Positions 23,683-31,320 of a stretch of 64,000 bases of DNA are shown here, piece by piece. The notes under the pieces are model-generated. The model was given only the letters and a program-made list of their open reading frames with translations. It was not told the DNA's origin and searched no databases. The DNA lies in NCBI RefSeq assembly GCF_017744835.1, contig NZ_JAGIAM010000001.1, forward strand, positions 682,001-746,000. The letters run 5' to 3'. The translations under genes were made by a program, and so were the position numbers. Position 1 is the stretch's first letter. Every line of letters starts with the position of its first letter. The stretch comes from Sphingomonas sp. GTDB lineage: Bacteria; Pseudomonadota; Alphaproteobacteria; Sphingomonadales; Sphingomonadaceae.

Positions 23683-25167
23683 TTGTTCCTGAGCGATGAT
23701 CATGGCCAGCAGCTCGGCGGCGGCGCTTCGATTGCGTCCGCGATGCCGCGCGCGCCGATCGAGCCGCCGTTCAGCGCGCGCTTCCGCCGCTTCTCCGACT
23801 TCGATCTGGTCCCCGACCTGGGCGCGCAGATCGGATCGGTCACCTGGTTCCGCGGGCTGGCGACCTGCCTGGGGCTGTGCGCGGTCACGCTGCTGCTTGC
23901 GCCGGGATTCGAAACGCCGATCTATGGCACCGTCCCTGCCCCGCTGACCGGCGCCGAGCGCGACGCGTCGCGCGCGCAGGCGATCAAGCCGCTGGCGCTG
24001 GGCGCCACGACCGGGCGGCGGATGGCCGCGACCAGCCTGGTCGCCCCGCTCGCCGACACGCCCGAGCGGCCGATCCTCAACCTCGACGCCAAGCTCGCCT
24101 CGGGCGACGCGCTGCTCGGCACGCTCCAGCGCTCGGGCGTCGGCAAGACCGATGCGAGCGCCGTGAGCGCGCTGGTGACGCGCGCGGTGGCGCTCGGCGA
24201 GATCCAGCCGGGCACGATGCTCGACCTGACGCTCGGCCGCCGCACCGACAAGGCGCAGCCGCGCCCGCTCGAGAAGCTCGCCTTCCGCGCGCGCTTCGAC
24301 CTCAAGCTCGAAGTCGCGCGCAGCGGCGGCGGACTGGCGCTCAAGCAGGTGCCGATCGCGATCGACAACACGCCGCTGCGCATCCAGGGCGCGATCGGAT
24401 CGAGCCTCTATCGCTCGGCCCGCGCCGCCGGGGCGCCCGCCAAGGCCGTCGAGGCCTATATCCGCGCGCTCGCCAGCCGCGTGCCGGTCGCGCGGCTCGG
24501 CTCGGACTGCAAGTTCGACATCATCGTCAAGCAGGCGCGCGCCGCGACCGGCGAAGTCCAGCTGGGCAACCTGATGTACGCCGGCGTCAACGGCTGCACC
24601 AGCAAGGTCCAGCTGCTTCCCTGGGACCAGAACGGCAAGACGAGCTGGTTCGACGGCGCCGGGCGCGGCAATGCCACCGGCGCGATGGCGATGCCCGCCA
24701 ACGGCCGCTTCTCCTCGGGCTTCGGCATGCGCCGCCACCCGATCCTGGGCTTCACGCGCATGCACAAGGGCGTCGACATCGCCGCGCCCTGGGGCTCGCC
24801 GGTGTTCGCGGCGAGCGACGGCGTGGTCCAGTTCGCCGGACGCAGCTCGGGCTATGGCAATTTCATCAAGCTGAGCCACGGCGGGCCCTATGGCACCGGC
24901 TATGGCCATCTCAGCCGCATCCTGGTGCGCAGCGGCCAGCATGTGCGGCGCGGCCAGCAGATCGGCGCGGTGGGCAACACCGGCCTGTCGACCGGTCCGC
25001 ACCTGCACTATGAGCTCTACAAGAACGGCGCCGCGGTGAACCCGCGATCGGTGTCGTTCACCAGCACCCAGCAGCTGACCGGCAACGATCTGGGCGCGTT
25101 CAAGGCCAAGCTGGGCACGTTGCTGCGCGTGCCGGTGGGGCATGGCGCGGTGAAGGACGCCGACTGA
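23683..25167 (+). CDS. M23 family membrane-anchored metallopeptidase (LytM-type)
   Basis: About 494 residues. An inner-membrane anchor (about 54-75, WFRGLATCLGLCAVTLLLAP) precedes a periplasmic stalk with LysM/OapA-like character and a C-terminal peptidase domain. Zinc ligands are His361 and Asp365 (HKGVD) and His442 in HLH (440-442), so it is catalytically competent. It probably cuts peptidoglycan cross-bridges. No ATG fits; TTG at 23683 is chosen because it begins MFLSDDHGQQLGGG, a usual N-terminus of sphingomonad homologues (recollection), with a G-run 10 bases ahead; ATG at 23742 is the alternative. Divergent from the helicase gene; the 250-bp spacer contains TTAACCAT at 23492-23499. Confidence 0.85.
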   Translation: MFLSDDHGQQLGGGASIASAMPRAPIEPPFSARFRRFSDFDLVPDLGAQIGSVTWFRGLATCLGLCAVTLLLAPGFETPIYGTVPAPLTGAERDASRAQAIKPLALGATTGRRMAATSLVAPLADTPERPILNLDAKLASGDALLGTLQRSGVGKTDASAVSALVTRAVALGEIQPGTMLDLTLGRRTDKAQPRPLEKLAFRARFDLKLEVARSGGGLALKQVPIAIDNTPLRIQGAIGSSLYRSARAAGAPAKAVEAYIRALASRVPVARLGSDCKFDIIVKQARAATGEVQLGNLMYAGVNGCTSKVQLLPWDQNGKTSWFDGAGRGNATGAMAMPANGRFSSGFGMRRHPILGFTRMHKGVDIAAPWGSPVFAASDGVVQFAGRSSGYGNFIKLSHGGPYGTGYGHLSRILVRSGQHVRRGQQIGAVGNTGLSTGPHLHYELYKNGAAVNPRSVSFTSTQQLTGNDLGAFKAKLGTLLRVPVGHGAVKDAD

Positions 25168-25173
25168 GCCTGG

Positions 25174-25256
25174 CCGTCATCCCCGCGAAGGCGGGGACCC
25201 AGCGTGGCAGCGTCTCGGTTCGTGACTCCGGGTCCCCGCCTTCGCGGGGATGACGG
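25174..25256. repeat. Large perfect inverted repeat between convergent genes
   Basis: Arms of 27 bp (25174-25200 and 25230-25256) are exact reverse complements around a 29-bp loop; each arm itself can fold (TCCCCGC...GCGGGGA). The GTCATCCCCGCGAAGGCGGG core is the type of extragenic palindrome common in sphingomonads and Caulobacter relatives (recollection, not searched). It begins 7 bp after the M23 stop and ends 15 bp before the HerA stop, so it could terminate both transcripts. Confidence 0.85.
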
Positions 25257-25270
25257 TTTAGTGGGCGTTC

Positions 25271-26944
25271 CTATTTCCCCTGCGAGCGCCAGCGCTTGAT
25301 CGTGCGTTCGAGCATCGCTTCCTCGCCGCCGGTGTCGCGCCACAGCTCGGAGAAGAGCGGGTCGTCCGAGGCGGGGCGCTTGTGCTCCTCGAGCGAATCG
25401 AACAGCAGGCGGATCGGCGTGGCGACGCCCTCGCCCACTGCGATGCACTCGCGGTTGCGCAGCGCCGGGATCGAATCGAGGAAGCCGCGCGCACCTTCGG
25501 GCATCGCCGCGCGGACGAAGGCCTGGTCGCGCTCGTTGTTGAGGCGCATCGAGAGGATCGTGCCGCACTGCGAGAGCACGCCTTCGGCGAGGTCCGACGG
25601 GCGCTGGGTGATCAGACCGAGCGAGACGCCGTACTTACGGCCTTCCTTGGCGATGCGGCTGAGGATGCGGCCGACCGACGAGCCATCGGCGTTGCGCTCG
25701 TTGGGGACGTACCGGTGCGCCTCTTCGCAGACGAGCAGCACCGGCCGCTTGGACTCGCCGCGCGACCAGATCGCGAAGTCGAACACCATGCGGCTGAGCA
25801 CCGCGACCACCACCGAAGTGATCTCGCTCGGCACGCCCGACACGTCGATGATCGAGATCGGCTTGCCGTCGCCCGGCAGGCGGAAAATGCGCGCGAGGAA
25901 GGTCGCCATCGAATCGGCGACGAGCATGCCCGAGAACATGAAGGCGTAGCGCGGATCGCCCTTGATCTCGTCGATCTTGCTGCGCAGGCGCAGATAGGGC
26001 GCGGTGTCGGTCGCGCGGTCCATCTTGCCCATCTCGAGCTGGATGATCTGCGTCAGGTCCGAAAGCAGATAGGGAATCGGCGCGTCGACGGTCAGCTTGC
26101 CGACTTCCTGCGCCAGCCGGTTCTTGGCCTTGGCGGCGAGGATGCACTTGGCGAGGATGTCCGCGTCGACCTGTCGGTCCGAGCCATCGGTGGTGAGGAA
26201 CACTTCGCAGTGCTCCTCGAAGTTCATCAGCCAATAGGGCATCTGCAGGTTCGACACGTCGTAGAGCGCGCCGCCATCCTTGAACGCGCTGGCATATTCG
26301 CCGTGCGGGTCGATCATCAGGATGTGACCCTGAGGCGCGAGCTGGCAGATGCGGTGGAGAATCAGCGCGGCCGCGGTCGACTTGCCGGTACCGGTGCTCC
26401 CAAGCAGCGCGAAATGCTTGCCGAGCAGCGCGTCGACATAGAGCGCGGCGCGAATGTCCTTGGTGGGATAGACGTTGCCCACTTCGATGTGCGCGCGCTC
26501 GTCGGCGGCGTAGATCTGCTTGAGATCGGCAGTGGTGACGGGGAACACGGGGCAGCCGGGCACCGGATAGCGCGTCACGCCGCGGCGGAACTTGTAGAGC
26601 TTGCCGGTGAGCTTTTCCTCGTCGCCTTCGCCGAGGAAATCGACCTGCGCGGCGATCCTGTCGCCCGAACCTTCGAGGCGGAGCGAGCGGATGTTGGCGA
26701 TCAGCCAGGTATTGCCGACACGCATCTTGACCAGGCTGCCGATCTGGCCGGCGCTGGCAACGGCGGCGTCGGTGCTCTGCGCGAGCGCGTCGATCTCGGC
26801 ATGGTCGAACATCACCTGGCTCGACGAACCCGCGATATCGAGCACCGCGCCGATGGCGCGCATCGGCGTGAGCGAGGGAAGCACGTCCGCCATGGGAATG
26901 GGCGTCGCGTTCTCCATACCCCGCGAACCGAACTGGCCTTCCAT
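25271..26944 (-). CDS. HerA-like ATPase (DUF87 family)
   Basis: A 557-residue hexameric-type ATPase. Walker A is GSTGTGKST (about 183-191), Walker B lies in VLLVCEEAHRYVP, and an arginine-containing LGLITQRPSDL motif follows; residues 10-130 form the HAS-barrel domain of HerA. HerA proteins pump DNA, classically with NurA nuclease or with Sir2 in phage defence. No NurA or Sir2 partner is adjacent, so it is the housekeeping solitary type frequent in alphaproteobacteria. The ATG at 26944 has GGAG eight bases upstream. Convergent with the M23 gene across an inverted repeat. Confidence 0.88.
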   Translation of the reverse strand: MEGQFGSRGMENATPIPMADVLPSLTPMRAIGAVLDIAGSSSQVMFDHAEIDALAQSTDAAVASAGQIGSLVKMRVGNTWLIANIRSLRLEGSGDRIAAQVDFLGEGDEEKLTGKLYKFRRGVTRYPVPGCPVFPVTTADLKQIYAADERAHIEVGNVYPTKDIRAALYVDALLGKHFALLGSTGTGKSTAAALILHRICQLAPQGHILMIDPHGEYASAFKDGGALYDVSNLQMPYWLMNFEEHCEVFLTTDGSDRQVDADILAKCILAAKAKNRLAQEVGKLTVDAPIPYLLSDLTQIIQLEMGKMDRATDTAPYLRLRSKIDEIKGDPRYAFMFSGMLVADSMATFLARIFRLPGDGKPISIIDVSGVPSEITSVVVAVLSRMVFDFAIWSRGESKRPVLLVCEEAHRYVPNERNADGSSVGRILSRIAKEGRKYGVSLGLITQRPSDLAEGVLSQCGTILSMRLNNERDQAFVRAAMPEGARGFLDSIPALRNRECIAVGEGVATPIRLLFDSLEEHKRPASDDPLFSELWRDTGGEEAMLERTIKRWRSQGK

Positions 26945-27023
26945 CCGTCACTCCACAGAATTGCGGAAGCGACCATGGCGGCAGGAGGTAAATATTGCGT
27001 TTTGTCTGACTAGAGTAGGAGTC

Positions 27024-27785
27024 CTACATCCGCCGCCAGATCGCGCCGGCGCCCCAGCCGAAGAGCACCGATAGCGCGACCGCGATGATGCCATAGGCGA
27101 GCGAATAGCGCTGGGCGCTGGTCGCGACGAAACGCTCGAAGCCCGACTTGCGGATGTCGATGGGCCGCACCGCGGCGGCGAGCACGCGGCCGTCGCGAAT
27201 CAGGAAGGTCTCCGCCGTGAAGCGCCCGACCGGCACGCGCGCGGGGATGGCGAGCCGGGCGCGGTAGAGCACGCCGTCGGTGATCTCCACGGCTCCCGGC
27301 GCTTCGTAGAACAGGCCGCTCCGCACGCGCAGGTCGACCAGCCCGCGGTCGAAGCGCTCCTGCACTTCGGGCGCGGCGCCCGAGGCCGGGGAGAGCTGGA
27401 GGCTGTCGAGCCCGAGCTCGAAGATCGCCCGGGTGCGATCGTCGAGGATCGTGCGGACGGGCCGCGAAGAGGCGATCGCGTAGAAGCTCGGCGCCGAGCG
27501 GTAGCGCATCGTCTGGGCATTGACCCAGATGCCGGCGACCTTTTCCTTCTCGCGGACCTTGATCGCCTCGGTGGGGCCCTTCACCACCACGACGATGTCG
27601 GCGGGCCTCTCCTCCGGCCCGGGGACGCGCCCGTTCGGATAGAGGATCGCGCCGAACAGCAGCAGCTCGGCGCCGGTGAAGGAATAGGCGATCTCGATAT
27701 CGCGCTGCGAGACGTCGGGCACCAGCTCGGGCTTGGCCTGGCCCATCAACAACGGGGCCAGCAGCACGATCGCCCAGCGCTTCAC
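27024..27785 (-). CDS. TIGR02186 family protein (exporter-associated membrane protein)
   Basis: A 253-residue protein with a signal peptide (about 1-17), a beta-rich periplasmic domain and a C-terminal membrane span (LAYGIIAVALSVLFGWGAGAIW) ending in basic WRRM. The pattern (IEIAYSFTGAELLLFGAI at 30-47; GIWVNA; PSFYAIASS) matches TIGR02186, a family of unknown biochemical role almost always next to a TauE/SafE exporter. It starts with GTG at 27785, overlapping the exporter's TGA (GTGA), so the two are coupled. It probably forms a complex with the exporter. Confidence 0.82.
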   Translation of the reverse strand: MKRWAIVLLAPLLMGQAKPELVPDVSQRDIEIAYSFTGAELLLFGAILYPNGRVPGPEERPADIVVVVKGPTEAIKVREKEKVAGIWVNAQTMRYRSAPSFYAIASSRPVRTILDDRTRAIFELGLDSLQLSPASGAAPEVQERFDRGLVDLRVRSGLFYEAPGAVEITDGVLYRARLAIPARVPVGRFTAETFLIRDGRVLAAAVRPIDIRKSGFERFVATSAQRYSLAYGIIAVALSVLFGWGAGAIWRRM

Positions 27786-28696
27786 AGCAGCTCGACCGTG
27801 AAGATCTCGTCGGGCCGCCACGCGAGGCCGAGCAACATGCGAAAGGCTACCAGCAGCACCATCACCGCCAGCACCAACCGCAGATATTCCGGCTTCATCG
27901 TCTGGGCGAAGCGCGCGCCGAGCTGCGCGCCGGTGACCGAGCCGATCAGCAGCAGCACCGCCAGCACGATGTCCACGGCCTTGGTGGTGGTGGCGTGGAC
28001 CAATGTGGCGGCGGCAGTGACGAACAGAATCTGGAACAGCGAGGTGCCGACCACGACCTGCGCGCCCATGCCGAGCAGGTAGAGCATCGCGGGCACCAGG
28101 ATGAAGCCGCCGCCGACTCCGAGCAGCACGGTCAAAATGCCGGTGAAGACGCCGAGCAGCAGCGGCGCGAGCGGCGAGATGTAGAGGCCCGAGCGATAGA
28201 AGCGCCAGCGCAGCGGCAGCATCGCGACGAGCGGATGGTGGCGGCGCTTGCGCGGCTTGGCGGGCCGGGCGCCGCGCGCGACACGGATCGCGCCGATCGA
28301 TTCGTGCAGCATCAGCCCGCCGATCGAGCCGAGCATCAGCACATAGAGCACGCCGATCACCGTATCGATTTGGCCGGTCCGCTGTAGGATCGCGAACAGC
28401 GCCGCGCCGATCAGGCTGCCGATCACCCCGCCGGCGACGAGCACCAGCCCCATGCGCACGTCGACGCCGCCGCGCCGGAAATGCGCGAACACGCCCGAGA
28501 CGCTCGCGCCGGTCACCTGGCTCGCGGCCGAAGCTGCGGCGACGGTGGGCGGAATGCCGTAGAAGATCAGCAGCGGCGTGGTGAGGAAGCCGCCGCCGAC
28601 GCCGAACATGCCCGAGAGCAGGCCGACGCCGAGCCCAAGCGCCACGATCACCAGCGCGTTGACCGACAGATTGGCGATGGGAAGGTAGAGATCCAT
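27782..28696 (-). CDS. TauE/SafE family sulfite/anion exporter
   Basis: A 304-residue membrane protein with about eight spans in two repeats. Each repeat has the family's glycine motif: VALGLGVGLLSGMFGVGGGFLTTPLL (N-terminal) and GIFTGILTVLLGVGGGFILVPAML (C-terminal). Family members export sulfite, sulfoacetate or related anions. A short basic cytoplasmic loop (about 140-160, RKRRHH) separates the halves. Its ATG at 28696 follows a 48-bp gap downstream of the beta-barrel gene; a perfect hairpin at 28715-28736 lies in that gap. It is coupled to the downstream TIGR02186 gene. The substrate is not evident. Confidence 0.9.
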   Translation of the reverse strand: MDLYLPIANLSVNALVIVALGLGVGLLSGMFGVGGGFLTTPLLIFYGIPPTVAAASAASQVTGASVSGVFAHFRRGGVDVRMGLVLVAGGVIGSLIGAALFAILQRTGQIDTVIGVLYVLMLGSIGGLMLHESIGAIRVARGARPAKPRKRRHHPLVAMLPLRWRFYRSGLYISPLAPLLLGVFTGILTVLLGVGGGFILVPAMLYLLGMGAQVVVGTSLFQILFVTAAATLVHATTTKAVDIVLAVLLLIGSVTGAQLGARFAQTMKPEYLRLVLAVMVLLVAFRMLLGLAWRPDEIFTVELL

Positions 28697-28714
28697 GCCC
28701 TCGACGCGATACCG

Positions 28715-28736
28715 CTTTTGCGTGCTTCCGCAAAAG
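28715..28736 (-). terminator. Hairpin between the beta-barrel gene and tauE
   Basis: Perfect 8-bp stem CTTTTGCG/CGCAAAAG with a 6-bp loop, 8 bp after the stop of the 28745-29773 gene. It is AT-richer than its surroundings. There is no long T run, so it may be a weak terminator or mRNA-stabilising end rather than a full stop. Confidence 0.4.
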
Positions 28737-28744
28737 ACTTCGGG

Positions 28745-29773
28745 TCAGAAATCGCTCCCGATGGTGAGCGCAGGGCCCGAGCCGGGGCGCGCATGCCCCG
28801 CGACGCGCTGGCGCCAGTCGAACGCGAGGCGGATCGTCTGGCCCGCGACGGGCACGGCGAGCAGGGCCGAGGGGCCGAGATCGAGCCGCGCCGCATCCCG
28901 CTGCGCCGCGCCCCAGGCCCCCGCGCCAAGCGCAAGGCGGACGCCGCGCTGGTCGAGCACTGCGCGGGTCGCGCGCGCGGCGCCGTCGGCATAAGGCTCG
29001 AGCTGCTGCCGACGGACGGCGCCGGCCTGGCCGTAGGATTCGAGCCGGAAGCCGTGCGCCAGCGCCGTGTCTGCACCGGCGACCACGCCGAGCCCCGGTC
29101 CGCTGCCGCCGCCATCGAGCGCGAAACGCTGTTCGGCGACCAGCCGCACCGGCGCGCGCGTCGGCTGCCATTCGAGGCCCAGCGACACTTCCCGACCGCG
29201 CGTCGCGAGCGGCGCCGTGAAGCGCGCGAAGCCGGCGAGGCGTTGCCGGGGCGCGAGCATATAGGCGAGGCGGACCCCCGCCTGGCTGCCGCCGAGCTGT
29301 CCCGCGCCGGGCGCCGCGCCGATCCGCTGCCCCGGCCGGAACGAGGCCCAGGCGCTTGCCGACCAGCGCTGGGGCAGCGGATCGAGCCGTTCGGGGGCGG
29401 GCGCGGCGGCGGACTGCACTTCCGCGCCCTCGACCGGGATGGCGGCGCCATATTGTACCAGTCCCAGCAGCGCGATCTGCACGCGGAGGGGATCGACTTG
29501 GCGAACCGGAGGGTTTTGGGGAGCGAATATCGGAACCGCGGCGAAAACGGCTGCAGGCGTGCGGCTCTTCGGCGACCGATGCGGGGATACCTGCGCCGTC
29601 TGCATCGGAACGGCCGTCGGCCTCGGCGCCGAGCCGGCCGAGGCGAAGGGGATCAGCCGCTCGACCGCAGCGGGGAGCGAACCCGTCTGCGACCAGAGCA
29701 ATGCGACGCGCGCGCCGGTCCAGCCGAGCGTCAGCAGCATCAGGAAGCGTAAGGGGCGGCCCTTGCCGGTCAT
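28745..29773 (-). CDS. Outer-membrane beta-barrel protein resembling the NfrA C-terminal domain
   Basis: A 342-residue protein with an N-terminal hydrophobic anchor (about 11-28), a Pro/Ala-rich middle and a C-terminal half of amphipathic strands with regular Arg/Tyr spacing that ends in IGSDF. The strands (LGLEWQPTRAPVRLVAEQRF, GFRLESYGQAGAV) resemble the C-terminal barrel of NfrA, the phage N4 receptor. Its ATG overlaps the stop of an NfrB-like glycosyltransferase gene (ATGA), which is the main support for this reading. Compared with enterobacterial NfrA (about 990 residues) it lacks the large TPR part. Assignment is inference. Confidence 0.55.
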   Translation of the reverse strand: MTGKGRPLRFLMLLTLGWTGARVALLWSQTGSLPAAVERLIPFASAGSAPRPTAVPMQTAQVSPHRSPKSRTPAAVFAAVPIFAPQNPPVRQVDPLRVQIALLGLVQYGAAIPVEGAEVQSAAAPAPERLDPLPQRWSASAWASFRPGQRIGAAPGAGQLGGSQAGVRLAYMLAPRQRLAGFARFTAPLATRGREVSLGLEWQPTRAPVRLVAEQRFALDGGGSGPGLGVVAGADTALAHGFRLESYGQAGAVRRQQLEPYADGAARATRAVLDQRGVRLALGAGAWGAAQRDAARLDLGPSALLAVPVAGQTIRLAFDWRQRVAGHARPGSGPALTIGSDF

Positions 29774-31152
29774 GCCGCGGGATCGGCCTCTTCGGGGAAA
29801 TGATGCGCGGTCTTGTCCCAGCGCGGCGCGGCGCCGCGGAGCATGCCGAGATAGTCGAAGAACGCCTTTCGCGCGGCGAGCAGCGCCACATAATTGGCGA
29901 CGAGCATGCGCGGGACCGACAGCAGCGCCTCGCCCCAGCCATAGGCGGCGCGCACGAACAGGATCCGCATCGCAAGCCGCCACGCCAGCAGCGCCAGGTT
30001 CGCGTCGAGCAGCACGGCCATGCCGGGCCGCAGCGACGGGGACGGGGTTCGCATGGCCCAATGGCCGGCGAGCGAAAGCCCCCAGAACAGCAGCGCGCAA
30101 TAGGCGACGACGAGCACGGGGATCGCGAGCGTCGCGCGGCGATCGCGCATCCGCATCCAATGGTCGCCGATGCGGCCAGGTTCGCTCCAGCCGGTGCGGT
30201 CCCATCCGGCGAGCGCGATGCCGATCATCCAGCGCGCCTTCTGCCGCACTGCCGCACCGAGCGTTGCGGGGAAATAGGCGCGCACCGCCACCGGCAGGCC
30301 GCCCGGCCTCTCGGGCACACGCGCAAGCACGGGGGCGCCGCCCATCGCGCTGATCGTGAGGCCGAGCTCATAGTCCTCGGTGAGGCTGGTCGCGTCGAAC
30401 GGAGAACCGCCGCGCGCATCGGCGATCCGGCCGAGCATGTCGCGGCGGATCGCGCAGCCGGTGCCGGCGAGCGGCAGGCCCGCGCCGACGGCCTGACGGA
30501 CCGGAAGCTGCTTGGCGTGGGCCTCGGCGAACTCGTCGAGATAGTGGCCCGAAACGAAACGCGAGCCCGGATAGCGCAGCGGCAGCACCGGGATCTGCAC
30601 TGCACCATGGGCGTGGATGAGGCTGGCGAAGACGTCGAGCTCGAGCGAATGGACGACGTCCTCTGCGTCGTGGAGGATCACCGCATCGAAGCGCGCGCCT
30701 GCGGCCTCGTCGGCGCGCAGCGCTCGCCACAGCGCGTTGAGGCAATCGGCCTTGGTCGTCGGCCCCGGCAGCGGCCCGATCACCAGCCGGACGCGGGGGA
30801 ATGCGCTCGCCACTTCCTCGACTGCGGCGATGGTGGCGGGATCGTTGGGATAGGTGCCGACGTAGATGCGATAGGCGGGATAGTCGAAGCGACCGAGCGC
30901 GGTGCGGAGCATGTGGCCGATCACTGCCGATTCGTCCCAGGCGGCCACGAAAACGGCGAAGGCGGGCGGAATGCCGGAACGCGGCGCAAGTGACGGCGCC
31001 GATCTGCGTCGCATCAGGATCCGGCGTCCCCAATAGATCAGGTCCACCGCCAAATCGTCGAGCCCGCCGATCAGGAACCAGATCGCCGCGAATAGAGTCG
31101 CTTCGCGCGCGACCGCGTCGATCGCGGAAATGAGAACCAGCGCTTCCCCCAC
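29770..31152 (-). CDS. Membrane glycosyltransferase, NfrB-like (GT2)
   Basis: A 460-residue processive-type GT2 enzyme with one N-terminal span, a cytosolic catalytic domain and three or four C-terminal spans. Visible motifs are VAAWDESAVIGHML (donor strand), LHDAEDVV (metal site), TEDYELG (TED) and QKARW (Q-x-x-RW), i.e. the set used by cellulose synthase-like polymerases. The 'AWDE...PGPTTKADCLN' block and the HDAED motif are those of NfrB, the inner-membrane enzyme of the phage N4 receptor glycan. The C-terminal MshEN/PilZ-like domain found in enterobacterial NfrB is absent. Translationally coupled to the barrel gene that follows. Confidence 0.78.
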   Translation of the reverse strand: MGEALVLISAIDAVAREATLFAAIWFLIGGLDDLAVDLIYWGRRILMRRRSAPSLAPRSGIPPAFAVFVAAWDESAVIGHMLRTALGRFDYPAYRIYVGTYPNDPATIAAVEEVASAFPRVRLVIGPLPGPTTKADCLNALWRALRADEAAGARFDAVILHDAEDVVHSLELDVFASLIHAHGAVQIPVLPLRYPGSRFVSGHYLDEFAEAHAKQLPVRQAVGAGLPLAGTGCAIRRDMLGRIADARGGSPFDATSLTEDYELGLTISAMGGAPVLARVPERPGGLPVAVRAYFPATLGAAVRQKARWMIGIALAGWDRTGWSEPGRIGDHWMRMRDRRATLAIPVLVVAYCALLFWGLSLAGHWAMRTPSPSLRPGMAVLLDANLALLAWRLAMRILFVRAAYGWGEALLSVPRMLVANYVALLAARKAFFDYLGMLRGAAPRWDKTAHHFPEEADPAA

Positions 31153-31320
31153 GGCGGCGTCTCCGATTCGGATGCGGCTTTATCCGTGGCACCGCCGGTG
31201 ACGATCAATCGGCCCGCGGAGACTTGGCGCGGTGAATCGTCCGGAATGGAGACAGTAAATCGTTGCTTGGACGGTCCGTTCGGCGCGGGTATCGTGGCGC
31301 GACCTTTGGGGGAGGGCAGG

